A stretch of 49,248 nucleotides of DNA from a virus. Shown one piece after another: positions 42,146 through 49,248 of the stretch (positions within the stretch are counted from its first letter, which is position 1; each line of letters starts with the position of its first letter). Where the stretch lies: the IMG/VR virus record IMGVR_UViG_3300042384_000415, positions 1 through 49,248 of that record. One strand, written 5' to 3'. Both the position numbers and the translations under genes were made by a program. A model generated the notes under the pieces. The model did no database searches. It was not told the DNA's origin and saw nothing but the letters and a program-made list of their open reading frames with translations.

Positions 42146-42155
42146 GAAAGATAGA

Positions 42156-43685
42156 ATGACTGACATCACAAGATTCAAGGCAATATTTACTGGATTAGAT
42201 ATTGCATATGGCACATACAAGATTGAAAAATCTAAAGACAACGGCAAACAGGCAGGCAAGGCTATGGTTATTCGTAAGCCGCCTACTGATAAGCTATGGA
42301 CTGACCACCTTAATGGCGTAGAACCCAGCTTAGGTATCATTCCTATTCGAGCAGACAACAGTTGTATCTGGGGATGTATTGACATCGACCAATATCCACT
42401 TGACCACCTAGGCCTTGTAACGAAAGTGCGCAAACTTAATTTGCCTCTTGTCATTTGCCGTAGTAAGTCAGGGGGTGCTCACGTATTCCTATTCACAAAA
42501 GATCCTATCCCTGCAGGGGAAATGCAGCGCTACCTTAAAGCATGCGCTGGATTACTCGGAGAATCGGGTCGGGAGATATTTCCTAAGCAATCTGAGATAC
42601 TTGTAGAGCGTGGAGACACAGGTAATTTCCTAAACCTGCCCTATTTCGCAGGTAATGAGGGCTTCCGCTACGCAATTAAGGACGATGGTACTGCGGCCTC
42701 ACTTGAGGAGTTTTATGAGCTCTATGACCGCTTTGTGCAAGCCGATAAATTGGAATTTCCTGAAGAACCGAAGGAAGCAGAGAATCCTATCAAAGATGGC
42801 CCTCCTTGCATGCAAGCTTTATGTGCTCAAGGCTTTCCTGAAGGAACTCGCAACAATGGCCTGTTCAACATTGGCATTTACCTAAAGCGCGTCCATCCTG
42901 TTGGCTGGGAAGACAAGATAATGGAATACAACCAAAAGTATTTTGGTCCTCCACTAGGCATGAGCGAGCTGCAGATTATCGTCAAGCAATTGCAAAAGAA
43001 AGACTACAAGTATAAGTGCAAGGATGCGCCTATCAATTCATTCTGCAACTCCGGTATCTGCCGCACTCGTAAGTTCGGTATCGGTGGTGACGGACCTGAT
43101 GCACCAGAAATGGGCTCGCTATCCAAGTACAACTCCGAGCCGCCATTGTGGTTCCTGGACGTGAACAGCAAACGCATTGAGCTTGAGACAGAGAGCTTGT
43201 TCAATCAAATGGCTTTCCAAAAGGCGTGTATCGACAAGATTAATCTACTGCCTCCTACCTTGCGTAAGCAAGACTGGGAAGGCGTGCTCAACGGCCTACT
43301 CAAAGAAATGGTGGAGCTAGAGCAGATTACTGAGGCGTCTGACGATACAAGCATTACTGGCCGCTTCGTGGACCTTGTAGAAGAGTTCACTACTCACTTA
43401 CAACAGGCCATGGACCGCGACGAGATTCTACTGGGCCGTCCGTGGACCAGTGATGAAGAAGGCAAAGTATATTTCCGAATCAAGGATTTGGAGGCTCACT
43501 TGAAGCGTAACAACTTCACTGGACTTTCTGCTCCGAAGATGGCGCAACGTATGCGCGAACTAGGCGGAGACCCTGTAAGTCTTTCCTTGAAAGGCAGAGC
43601 CACACGCGTGTGGTGCCTACCTCGATTTGACAGACAGGACTCTCCTTTTGTAACTCCTGAAATGAAGAAAGTGAGTCCATTCTAA
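42156..43685 (+). CDS. Archaeo-eukaryotic-type primase (AEP, TOTE-primase-like)
   Basis: I choose ATG 42156 (GAGAAAG upstream; 509 residues) over GTG 42114. Synthesises primers on single-stranded DNA, possibly also DNA chains. Motif I is CIWGCIDIDQY with Asp76 and Asp78 (hhhDhD); motif II is SKSGGAHVFLF with His109; motif III region is EILVERGDTGNFLNLPYF. Then PPCMQALCAQGFPEGTRNNG and a Cys pair in INSFCNSGICRTR, as in the primases of TOTE systems and phage AEPs, where Cys residues probably bind zinc. C-terminal ~200 residues are helical. Between SSB-like and helicase/polymerase genes, so it is likely the replication primase. Confidence 0.8.
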   Translation: MTDITRFKAIFTGLDIAYGTYKIEKSKDNGKQAGKAMVIRKPPTDKLWTDHLNGVEPSLGIIPIRADNSCIWGCIDIDQYPLDHLGLVTKVRKLNLPLVICRSKSGGAHVFLFTKDPIPAGEMQRYLKACAGLLGESGREIFPKQSEILVERGDTGNFLNLPYFAGNEGFRYAIKDDGTAASLEEFYELYDRFVQADKLEFPEEPKEAENPIKDGPPCMQALCAQGFPEGTRNNGLFNIGIYLKRVHPVGWEDKIMEYNQKYFGPPLGMSELQIIVKQLQKKDYKYKCKDAPINSFCNSGICRTRKFGIGGDGPDAPEMGSLSKYNSEPPLWFLDVNSKRIELETESLFNQMAFQKACIDKINLLPPTLRKQDWEGVLNGLLKEMVELEQITEASDDTSITGRFVDLVEEFTTHLQQAMDRDEILLGRPWTSDEEGKVYFRIKDLEAHLKRNNFTGLSAPKMAQRMRELGGDPVSLSLKGRATRVWCLPRFDRQDSPFVTPEMKKVSPF

Positions 43686-43936
43686 TGAACAACGATACCT
43701 TATTGATTGATAACCATGACTTTGCCTTAATCGGCATGTGCATGACTTGGCATGGCAACATGCTTGTTGAACGTGCTATCTACGACGGCCCTATGATTGT
43801 AGAGGCCATGGTAGAGCAAGACGGCATGACTGAAGAAGAAGCGATCGAGTACATCGACGTTAATATAGTAGGCGCATTCGTAGGTGAATCAACGCCTATC
43901 ATCATGTGGCCTATTCTAGAAGACCTTGACGCCTAA
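43685..43936 (+). CDS. Small acidic protein between primase and helicase
   Basis: An 83-residue acidic protein (MNNDTLLIDNHDFALIGMCM, then GMTEEEAIEYIDVNIVGAFV and ending IIMWPILEDLDA). The start overlaps the primase stop (TAATG). The pattern 'D-G-M-T-x-E-E-A-x-E-Y-I-D-x-N' followed by 'T-P-I-I-M' is seen in small phage proteins in replication modules. Function unknown. Confidence 0.7.
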   Translation: MNNDTLLIDNHDFALIGMCMTWHGNMLVERAIYDGPMIVEAMVEQDGMTEEEAIEYIDVNIVGAFVGESTPIIMWPILEDLDA

Positions 43937-43938
43937 TC

Positions 43939-45438
43939 ATGTCAATAAGAAAGGTATTCGGGCCTCCTGGTTCCGGTAAAACAACCTTTCTGTTGAATAT
44001 GGTTCAACAGGAATTAGACAGCGGCGTTCATCCTTCGCAGATGGGCTACTTTGCGTTTACTCGCAAGGCGGCTACTGAAGCAAAGGATAGGGCGGTAGAG
44101 AAGTTCCCGCAGCTAAATCCTGAGATAGATTTTCCTTGGTTCAGAACACTTCACAGTCTGGCTTACCGCTGCCTAGGTATCGGCAACAAGGACATGATGA
44201 AGCCTGAGAACTACAGGGAGTTCGCTAAAGAGGCAGGCATTGAGCTTGGCATAGAGAACGGCGAGGAAGACTTCATGGTGCGGGTAGACAATCCCATACT
44301 TAATGAAATCAACATCGCACGTATTCGAGGTGAGGACTTACGCACCCACTACAACCGTAGTGAGATGAAAATCGAGTGGTATCACTTTGAATACGTAGAG
44401 CGTGCTTACCGTCAATACAAAGAGGCCAATGCCCTGCTAGACTTTACCGACCTACTAGAACGCATAGTAGAAGAAGCACATCGCCTCCCTAGTTTAGAGG
44501 TGCTCATTGTGGACGAGGCGCAAGACTTGTCTCGGCTGCAGTGGCGTCTGGTCTCGGAGCTCGCCTCACGGGCCAAGCGTTCGTTCCTTGCTGGTGACGA
44601 TGACCAAGCCGTGTATAACTGGGCCGGAGCAGACGTGAACAGCTTTCTAGGCTTTAACGGTGATATCACCGTCCTTGCTCAATCCTATCGCGTTCCAGCC
44701 AAGGTGCATGCCTTGGCTAACATCGTGGTCAATCGTATTCGTACGAGACAGCCTAAGGAATGGAACCCTCGTGAGTTTGACGGTGACGTGAAGTATTACA
44801 ACGACTTTGAGCACGTAGACATATCCCAAGGCGAATGGCTCATCCTTGCGTCTACTAATTACTTATTAAATGACATGCACAATTGGATTAAGTCGCAAGG
44901 CTTATTGTTCGAGCGCCAAGGACATCGGAGCATTAATGAAGCCGTAATGACTGCGGTGATGGGGTGGGAAACACTTCGTCGGGGTAAAGAAGTCCCTTTC
45001 CCTGTTGTCAAACAGATCTATAAGCACCTCGATTCCAATTATATCAAACGCGGACACAAAATGCTAAAGGACCTTGATCCAGAAGGCATGTTTACCATGG
45101 ACTACCTCATCAAGAACCACGGCCTTGATACCAATTTAATTTGGCATGAGGCATTAACAAAGATAGGCGAAGAGAAGCGCGACTACATCGTGGCGCTTTT
45201 ACGACGCGGCACGAAGCTTATGGGCAAGGTCAACATCAAACTGTCCACGATCCACGGAGCAAAAGGCGGTGAGGCGGACAATGTCTTACTGCTCACGGAC
45301 CTTTCCTCTAAATTTGCAAACGAGTACGAGAAAAACGCTGACGATGTAAATCGCTTACTGTACGTGGGAATCACACGTGCCCGTCAAGCCCTGCATATTG
45401 TCTTACCTAAAAACGAACGTAAAGGCTTTAGACTGTGA
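43939..45438 (+). CDS. SF1 DNA helicase, UvrD/Rep-like
   Basis: A 499-residue ATP-dependent helicase. Walker A: GPPGSGKTTFLL (Lys14); TRKAATEAKDRA (motif Ia); VDEAQDLSRLQWRL (191-204, motif II); AGDDDQAVYNWAGA (218-231, motif III); Arg251 in QSYRVPAKVH (motif IV); STIHGAKGGEADNVLLLTD (motif V) and RLLYVGITRARQAL (motif VI). Compact compared with UvrD (720), missing much of the accessory subdomains. No DnaB-type helicase seen in the window, so it may act at the fork. Overlaps polA as GTGA. Confidence 0.9.
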   Translation: MSIRKVFGPPGSGKTTFLLNMVQQELDSGVHPSQMGYFAFTRKAATEAKDRAVEKFPQLNPEIDFPWFRTLHSLAYRCLGIGNKDMMKPENYREFAKEAGIELGIENGEEDFMVRVDNPILNEINIARIRGEDLRTHYNRSEMKIEWYHFEYVERAYRQYKEANALLDFTDLLERIVEEAHRLPSLEVLIVDEAQDLSRLQWRLVSELASRAKRSFLAGDDDQAVYNWAGADVNSFLGFNGDITVLAQSYRVPAKVHALANIVVNRIRTRQPKEWNPREFDGDVKYYNDFEHVDISQGEWLILASTNYLLNDMHNWIKSQGLLFERQGHRSINEAVMTAVMGWETLRRGKEVPFPVVKQIYKHLDSNYIKRGHKMLKDLDPEGMFTMDYLIKNHGLDTNLIWHEALTKIGEEKRDYIVALLRRGTKLMGKVNIKLSTIHGAKGGEADNVLLLTDLSSKFANEYEKNADDVNRLLYVGITRARQALHIVLPKNERKGFRL

Positions 45439-47300
45439 AACCTAGATCATTATTCCCTACTTCTTCTGAGTGGCTACCACCAAACAGCTTTCCTGACCTG
45501 TCCCAGGCGACTGAAATCGCAATCGACTTGGAGACATGCGACCCTAACATGGAGAAGTTCGGTCCAGGCTGGCCTCGTAAAGACGGCTACATCGTCGGTT
45601 ACGCGTTTGCAGTGGACGGATGGAAGGGCTACTTCCCCGTGGCTCACCACGGCGGCGGCAATCTAGATAAGGGCATCGTAGAGCGCTGGGTCAAGAAGAC
45701 CTTAGCACTGCCTTGCGACAAGATTATGCACAACGCGGCATACGATACTGGCTGGCTTAAAGCACAAGGCTTCGAGGTCAATGGCCGTATTATCGATACC
45801 ATGCTCGCAGCTGCGCTTGTGGACGAGAACCGTTTCTCATTCTCCTTGAACAGCCTAGGCTTTGACATGCTTAAAGAGATTAAATCAGAGCAAGGTCTTA
45901 AGGATGCGGCCGCTGACTTCGGTGTGCACCCTAAGAAAGAACTATGGAAGCTTCCTGCCATGTACGTGGGCGATTACGCTGAGCAGGACGCGGCACTGAC
46001 ATTGAAGCTTTGGCACCATCTACAGACGCTACTACGCAAGGAAGAAGTGGAATCCATCTTTGGCCTTGAGACAGAGATGCTGCCTATCCTTATCGACCTG
46101 ACATTCAAAGGCATTCGCTTTGACAGAGAGAAGGCAGAGAAGCTTATTAAGGACATGAAGCGCCAAGAACAGCAGTTCCTTATGAACATTAAGAAAGAAG
46201 TGGGCACTCACGTCGATATATGGGCAGCAGCTAGTGTTGCTACAGCCTTTGATAAGCTTAATATCAAGTACCCAAGGACCGAGGCCGGCGCACCAAGCTT
46301 CACTAAGTCCTTCCTCGACGGCAATCCACACCCTATCGCTAAGATGATTGTAGAAGCACGCGAGCTAAACAAGACCCACGGAACGTTTTTACAGCCTTAC
46401 CTGGACTTCTCCGCCGCCGATGGACGCATACATCCACACGTCAATCAACTACGCTCTGACGATGGCGGCACGGTCACTGGCAGGCTTTCTATGTCTCAGC
46501 CTAACCTACAGCAGGTCCCGGCTCGACACGAGGTCATAGGCCCCTTAGTGCGCTCCCTATTCCTACCTGAAGAGGGCGAGCTGTGGGCGGCGAACGACTT
46601 CTCCTCCCAAGAGCCCCGTTTGCTAGTGCATTACGCTACTTTGATTGGTTTAGACGGCGCAGAGAAGATGGCCGAAGCCTATCGAGAGGATCCAAATACG
46701 GATTTCCATCAGATGGTAGCAGACATGGCAGGCATTGAGCGTAAACAAGCCAAGACCATCGGCTTAGGCTTGATGTATGGCATGGGTAAGAACAAATTAG
46801 CAGGGCAGTTGGACCTTCCTGTTGACGAAGCGAGTGAATTGATGGCTACTTTCCACAACAAAGTGCCTTTCCTACGTGGCACAGTCGATGCTGTCATGCG
46901 CAGAATTGAAAAACCCGCGTCCAACGGCGCTATTCGAACCTTATTAGGGCGTAAATGCCGCTTTCCTCTGTGGGAACCCATCGCGTGGGGTGTCAATAAA
47001 GCCCTTCCTTACGAACAAGCCGTCTCGGAATACGGACCACGGATCAAGCGAGCTGGTACATACAAGGGTTTGAACCGTTTAATCCAAGGTTCTGCCGCTG
47101 ACCAGACCAAGGCTGCCATGATTGCGCTACATAAAGCAGGCTTCCGTCTACTTTTACAGGTGCACGATGAGGTTGCCGTGTCCGTTAAGAACCGTGACGA
47201 GGCATTACAGGCCGCAGAAATCATGCGAAACGCTGTGGAACTCGAAGTTCCCAGCAAAGTGGACGTAGAAATCGGTAATTCTTGGGGCGAAGCACGATAA
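45435..47300 (+). CDS. polA: DNA polymerase I (family A) with 3'-5' exonuclease
   Basis: GTG start, 621 residues, overlapping the helicase gene by four bases. Exonuclease: Asp31-x-Glu33 (AIDLETCDP), Asp104 (HNAAYDTGW), Tyr181-x3-Asp185 (YAEQDAALT), so proofreading should be active. Polymerase: motif A Asp388 (NDFSSQEPR), motif B Arg436/Lys440/Tyr448 (RKQAKTIGLGLMYGMG), motif C His577-Asp578-Glu579 (VHDEVAVS). The residue at E. coli Phe762 is Leu444 here, a change known in viral PolA to alter fidelity and processivity. No 5'-3' nuclease domain. Replicates the phage genome. Confidence 0.95.
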   Translation: MKPRSLFPTSSEWLPPNSFPDLSQATEIAIDLETCDPNMEKFGPGWPRKDGYIVGYAFAVDGWKGYFPVAHHGGGNLDKGIVERWVKKTLALPCDKIMHNAAYDTGWLKAQGFEVNGRIIDTMLAAALVDENRFSFSLNSLGFDMLKEIKSEQGLKDAAADFGVHPKKELWKLPAMYVGDYAEQDAALTLKLWHHLQTLLRKEEVESIFGLETEMLPILIDLTFKGIRFDREKAEKLIKDMKRQEQQFLMNIKKEVGTHVDIWAAASVATAFDKLNIKYPRTEAGAPSFTKSFLDGNPHPIAKMIVEARELNKTHGTFLQPYLDFSAADGRIHPHVNQLRSDDGGTVTGRLSMSQPNLQQVPARHEVIGPLVRSLFLPEEGELWAANDFSSQEPRLLVHYATLIGLDGAEKMAEAYREDPNTDFHQMVADMAGIERKQAKTIGLGLMYGMGKNKLAGQLDLPVDEASELMATFHNKVPFLRGTVDAVMRRIEKPASNGAIRTLLGRKCRFPLWEPIAWGVNKALPYEQAVSEYGPRIKRAGTYKGLNRLIQGSAADQTKAAMIALHKAGFRLLLQVHDEVAVSVKNRDEALQAAEIMRNAVELEVPSKVDVEIGNSWGEAR

Positions 47301-47308
47301 AAAAGTGC

Positions 47309-47338
47309 TTGCACATTCTTAAAAGCTTATGATACAGT
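47309..47338 (+). promoter_or_regulatory. Candidate promoter before the small early-type genes
   Basis: Right after the polymerase stop lie TTGCAC (47309-47314), an 18-base spacer and TACAGT (47333-47338), then AAAGGAG eight bases before the ATG at 47366. Same layout as at 589 and 40334. No terminator hairpin is evident after the polymerase gene. Confidence 0.5.
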
Positions 47339-47365
47339 GTCTGCTCAATAGAAAGGAGAGCGTAT

Positions 47366-47548
47366 ATGGCAAAATCGCCGTCACAAAGAGACACTGCATG
47401 GGCTACTTTGATCATTCGATCAAAATCTTATGCAATGCTCAAAGAATTAGCTGATTATTACGAAGTTTCCATCGGGCAAGCCGCTATGGACCTTATTGAA
47501 CGCGAGTTTAATAAGCTTTTAGAGGAGCAGACTAATGGGCGCCGTTAA
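47366..47548 (+). CDS. Ribbon-helix-helix-like small protein
   Basis: A 60-residue protein with AAAGGAG upstream. It has a basic start (MAKSPSQRDTAWATLIIRSK), then a strand followed by two helices (YAMLKELADYYEVSIGQAAM and DLIEREFNKLL), the layout of CopG/Arc-type ribbon-helix-helix DNA-binding proteins. It could regulate its own operon or other phage promoters; DNA binding is inferred from layout only. Overlaps the next gene by 14 bases. Confidence 0.6.
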   Translation: MAKSPSQRDTAWATLIIRSKSYAMLKELADYYEVSIGQAAMDLIEREFNKLLEEQTNGRR

Positions 47549-47822
47549 ATCAGAGATATTGCAAGACGTTTTACTTAACTACAGCGTCCTTCCGGAGATG
47601 TATGGGTCCATTGACGATGATTTTGAGTACATTCCAGAGCAAATCGAAATCGAAGAGGTCTGGTTTGAGCTTAAAAACTTAAAGACAGGAAAAATCCGAC
47701 GTATTAACATCACGGATACGCTTAATCACGATCAAATAATAAAATTTGAAGACGATGTGTTGGCTGCACGAGCTGCGGTTAAACAAAAATTCTTAAATAA
47801 AAAGGCAAAGGACTTACTATGA
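47535..47822 (+). CDS. Small hypothetical protein
   Basis: A 95-residue protein rich in Glu/Asp in the N-terminal half (MGAVKSEILQDVLLNYSVLP, DDDFEYIPEQIEIEEVWFEL) and Lys-rich at the end (QKFLNKKAKDLL). No recognised domain. GAGGAG precedes the ATG inside the upstream gene; the end overlaps the next gene as ATGA, which supports both being translated. Confidence 0.65.
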   Translation: MGAVKSEILQDVLLNYSVLPEMYGSIDDDFEYIPEQIEIEEVWFELKNLKTGKIRRINITDTLNHDQIIKFEDDVLAARAAVKQKFLNKKAKDLL

Positions 47823-48049
47823 CTTGGAATCACCGTGTAGTACGCTTCAACGACGAAGAAATGGGCGAATACTTTGAGATAAAAGAAGTATTTTACGATA
47901 AAAATGGCATTCCTAATGGGTTTTCAGAGGCTTCTATCATGTCGGACTCGTTTGAAGGCCTGCATGAGCAGCTAGAAATGTTTAAATCCGCTACGGCTAA
48001 GCCAATTATAGACGAAGCAGAGTTTTTTAAGCCTAAGGACCCATCATGA
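47819..48049 (+). CDS. Small hypothetical protein
   Basis: A 76-residue protein: MTWNHRVVRFNDEEMGEYFE, then IKEVFYDKNGIPNGFSEASI and a helix SFEGLHEQLEMFKSATAKPI. The pattern 'T-W-N-H-R-V-V' plus 'I-x-E-V-x-Y-D' plus 'L-x-x-x-L-x-x-M' is a small protein family that also occurs in bacteria and other phages, with unknown role. ATGA overlaps at both ends. Confidence 0.7.
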   Translation: MTWNHRVVRFNDEEMGEYFEIKEVFYDKNGIPNGFSEASIMSDSFEGLHEQLEMFKSATAKPIIDEAEFFKPKDPS

Positions 48050-48168
48050 GCTATGCAATTTCAGCTTTAATAGGTATTATTATCGGAGTAGCGTCGTATT
48101 GCACTACTCCAGACCCTCAACCAACCATACAGGAAGAAAGCCATGTCGCTAAAGACGCCAAAGGATGA
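48046..48168 (+). CDS. 40-residue small membrane protein
   Basis: ATG 48046 overlaps the previous stop (ATGA). The 40-residue product has one hydrophobic helix, MSYAISALIGIIIGVASYC, and a polar tail rich in Pro/Thr/Glu. A Cys after the helix lies in a poor lipobox context. Its end overlaps the next gene by 26 bases. Small early membrane peptides in phages often target host functions; here that is inference. Confidence 0.55.
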   Translation: MSYAISALIGIIIGVASYCTTPDPQPTIQEESHVAKDAKG

Positions 48169-48331
48169 TGTAGATGATTTAAACTATCGTGACCTGTTCG
48201 CGATAGGCGCAATGATAGGATTGATGTTCCAAGAAAACTACAGCGCGAGCACGTGTGCTGAACTTGCTTACATTCAAGCGGATGCAATGCTCAAGGAAAG
48301 GAAAACATATGGTCACAAAGTCCCGTACTGA
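48143..48331 (+). CDS. Small hypothetical protein
   Basis: A 62-residue protein with AAGAAAG upstream: MSLKTPKDDVDDLNYRDLFA, then IGAMIGLMFQENYSASTCAE and a terminal helix with AYIQADAMLKER. The 'A-x-x-x-A-Y-x-x-A-D-A-M-L-x-x-R' motif is a common ending of small phage proteins near replication modules. Function unknown. Overlaps the next gene by 23 bases. Confidence 0.68.
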   Translation: MSLKTPKDDVDDLNYRDLFAIGAMIGLMFQENYSASTCAELAYIQADAMLKERKTYGHKVPY

Positions 48332-48851
48332 TGTCTTCATTGAATCAGAATTGAATAAAGTGAAGATAATAGGCGCTCTTAGGAAGAAGGCCATGACCCG
48401 TAATGAGCTAATCCATGCCTTAGATATCTCTAAAATGCAGATGCATAACCTGCTTAAAGGTCTTGTGGAGCAGGAGTACATAAAGATAGCGAACGAGCAT
48501 GCTATGTGTAGCATCGCCAAGCGATCCATGTGCAGTTTTACAATAGGAAAGAGGACTTACGTAGGTAAGGATATCTCTAAAATACAGGCTAAAGCAGATA
48601 AGAACAAGAAGCTACGTGAACGTCGCGCGGCTCAAGGACCACGGCCCAAGGGAAGCAGGACCACTGTTGAGTCATTACTGCCGAAAGCGGCTAGAGAAGA
48701 GCCGGTTGTGGTTAAAGTAGACGAGCACACGACCATCTACTACAACAGCCGCCGCCCTACAAAAGACTTTGCCATGAAGAAGGAAGAAAAAAGCCGCCGC
48801 AATTCGGGCGTAGCCATGGGCAGTAGTATGATTATGTTTGGAAATTGGTAA
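48309..48851 (+). CDS. Winged-helix-like regulator candidate
   Basis: ATG 48309 with AAGGAAAGG upstream gives 180 residues; the frame also opens at 48255 but without a good ribosome site. Residues ~18-60 look like a winged helix-turn-helix (NKVKIIGALRKKAMTRNELI, HALDISKMQMHNLLKGLVEQ, EYIKI). Then comes a Lys/Arg-rich linker (KNKKLRERRAAQGPRPKGSR) and a basic tail ending SMIMFGNW. Could be a phage transcription regulator. The wHTH assignment is by eye. Confidence 0.62.
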   Translation: MVTKSRTDVFIESELNKVKIIGALRKKAMTRNELIHALDISKMQMHNLLKGLVEQEYIKIANEHAMCSIAKRSMCSFTIGKRTYVGKDISKIQAKADKNKKLRERRAAQGPRPKGSRTTVESLLPKAAREEPVVVKVDEHTTIYYNSRRPTKDFAMKKEEKSRRNSGVAMGSSMIMFGNW

Positions 48852-49030
48852 TGGATAAGCTAGATGAAAAAAACGCCGAGGCATTCGGGCAGGCAGTGGC
48901 AGGCATTTTTAAAAATATGCCGAATATTACCAATCTATCTGCTGGAGTGCTTATTGAGAATATATACATACGGTTTCAAAAAGAAGCCGAACGCGATGCC
49001 CGCGACGCGGCAAACGGAAAGAGAGACTAA
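48851..49030 (+). CDS. Small hypothetical protein
   Basis: ATG 48851 overlaps the previous TAA; 59 residues: MDKLDEKNAEAFGQAVAGIF, then NITNLSAGVLIENIYIRFQK and a charged tail EAERDARDAANGKRD. A second frame in the same stretch (48864-49046) has unlikely composition and is rejected. Function unknown. Confidence 0.62.
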   Translation: MDKLDEKNAEAFGQAVAGIFKNMPNITNLSAGVLIENIYIRFQKEAERDARDAANGKRD

Positions 49031-49032
49031 TT

Positions 49033-49206
49033 ATGCAGATAAATAAAATGAATCACTTGTATCAATGGATGTGGTGGACAAAAGGCGAATGCGTCGTGGA
49101 AGTTATTAGCACAGGGCACTTTCCTACCACGGCCATGGTAAAACTACCTAACGACAAGCTTACCGAGATAGACATCGTCGAGCTTGAAATAGCCAATGAT
49201 CTTTAA
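49033..49206 (+). CDS. Small hypothetical protein
   Basis: A 57-residue frame starting MQINKMNHLYQWMWWTKGEC and ending TEIDIVELEIANDL. The ATG is two bases after the preceding stop; the following gene has AAGGAG that overlaps this stop, consistent with continuous translation. Trp/Met-rich start, acidic end. No family recognised. Confidence 0.55.
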   Translation: MQINKMNHLYQWMWWTKGECVVEVISTGHFPTTAMVKLPNDKLTEIDIVELEIANDL

Positions 49207-49216
49207 GGAGAAGTAC

Positions 49217-49248
49217 ATGGGTGTATATACAAAGATGGAAGAAAGCAT
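49217..49248 (+). CDS. Start of a further gene, cut by the window end
   Basis: ATG 49217 has AAGGAG centred about ten bases upstream (49205-49210). Only ten codons are visible, beginning MGVYTKMEES. No function can be given. Confidence 0.5.
   Translation, partial: MGVYTKMEES

Noticed and set aside
42156-43685. TOTE defence (conflict) system
   Set aside because: The primase domain resembles the TOTE primase, but the companion TOTE helicase/nuclease domains are not fused or adjacent; neighbours are replication genes.
1-49248. tRNA genes
   Set aside because: No cloverleaf with a TTCGANNC-type arm and matching acceptor stem was found when reading the gaps; gaps are short and mostly accounted for.
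1-49248. Integrase, excisionase or transposase
   Set aside because: No reading frame shows tyrosine or serine recombinase or DDE motifs; lysogeny or insertion cannot be claimed from this window.

Overview
This window is a stretch of a tailed double-stranded DNA phage genome (Caudoviricetes). Genes are packed head to tail, with frequent TAATG, ATGA or GTGA start/stop overlaps. The head, tail and ejection genes read as a short-tailed (podovirus-like) virion: a P22-type portal, a Mu gpT-like HK97-fold capsid protein, gp4-like and DUF6682-like head-tail adaptors, a gp10-like tail hub and four large ejection-type proteins. No tape measure, sheath or tube gene is seen. Several virion genes (heptad-repeat fibre, LTGQQLNA-type repeat protein, 94-aa and 125-aa companions) resemble modules shared by aquatic cyanophages and pelagiphages, so an aquatic Gram-negative host is a reasonable inference; the host itself cannot be read from the sequence. 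No large terminase, integrase, lysogeny repressor, tRNA or CRISPR array was seen. Terminase presumably lies outside the window.

Layout. (1) 1-7020, head module: partial gene, portal, a GroES-like co-chaperonin, scaffold-like protein, decoration-like protein and capsid, closed by a strong intrinsic terminator. (2) 7153-18700, neck and tail-fibre module: adaptors, duplicated small virion proteins, a 1075-aa fibre with seven carbohydrate-binding-like repeats and a beta-helix, then two tandem paralogous adhesins. (3) 18700-19912, a two-gene bilin cassette: heme oxygenase overlapped by a ferredoxin-dependent bilin reductase of PcyX/PebS type. (4) 19912-24083, more fibre and adhesin genes. (5) 24080-27189, a heavily overlapping secreted/membrane/lysis block: two exported proteins, a membrane coiled-coil protein, a 3-TM holin and a GH24 endolysin. 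(6) 27191-38204, tail hub and ejection proteins. (7) 38162-40311 on the minus strand: SNF2-type helicase and PD-(D/E)XK nuclease. (8) 40394-49248 on the plus strand: replication genes (SSB-like, archaeo-eukaryotic-type primase, UvrD-like helicase, family A DNA polymerase with Leu at the position of E. coli Phe762), followed by a string of small early-type genes including RHH-like and winged-helix-like candidates.

The most notable content is the heme oxygenase plus bilin reductase pair. Together they would convert host heme to biliverdin IX-alpha and then to a reduced phycobilin, probably phycoerythrobilin if the reductase is a true PcyX, with release of iron and CO. PcyX next to heme oxygenase is known from uncultured marine phages; here the full structural and replication context is visible and contains no photosynthesis gene. 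Two secondary points stand out: an unusual replisome set (AEP primase, SF1 helicase, SNF2 protein and Leu762 polymerase), and a compact block of overlapping exported proteins before the holin.

Three sites share a TTGC(N2)-17/18-TACA(C/G)T promoter layout, upstream of the portal, at the divergent replication switch, and before the small early genes. This suggests use of the host sigma70 polymerase; no phage RNA polymerase is seen here.
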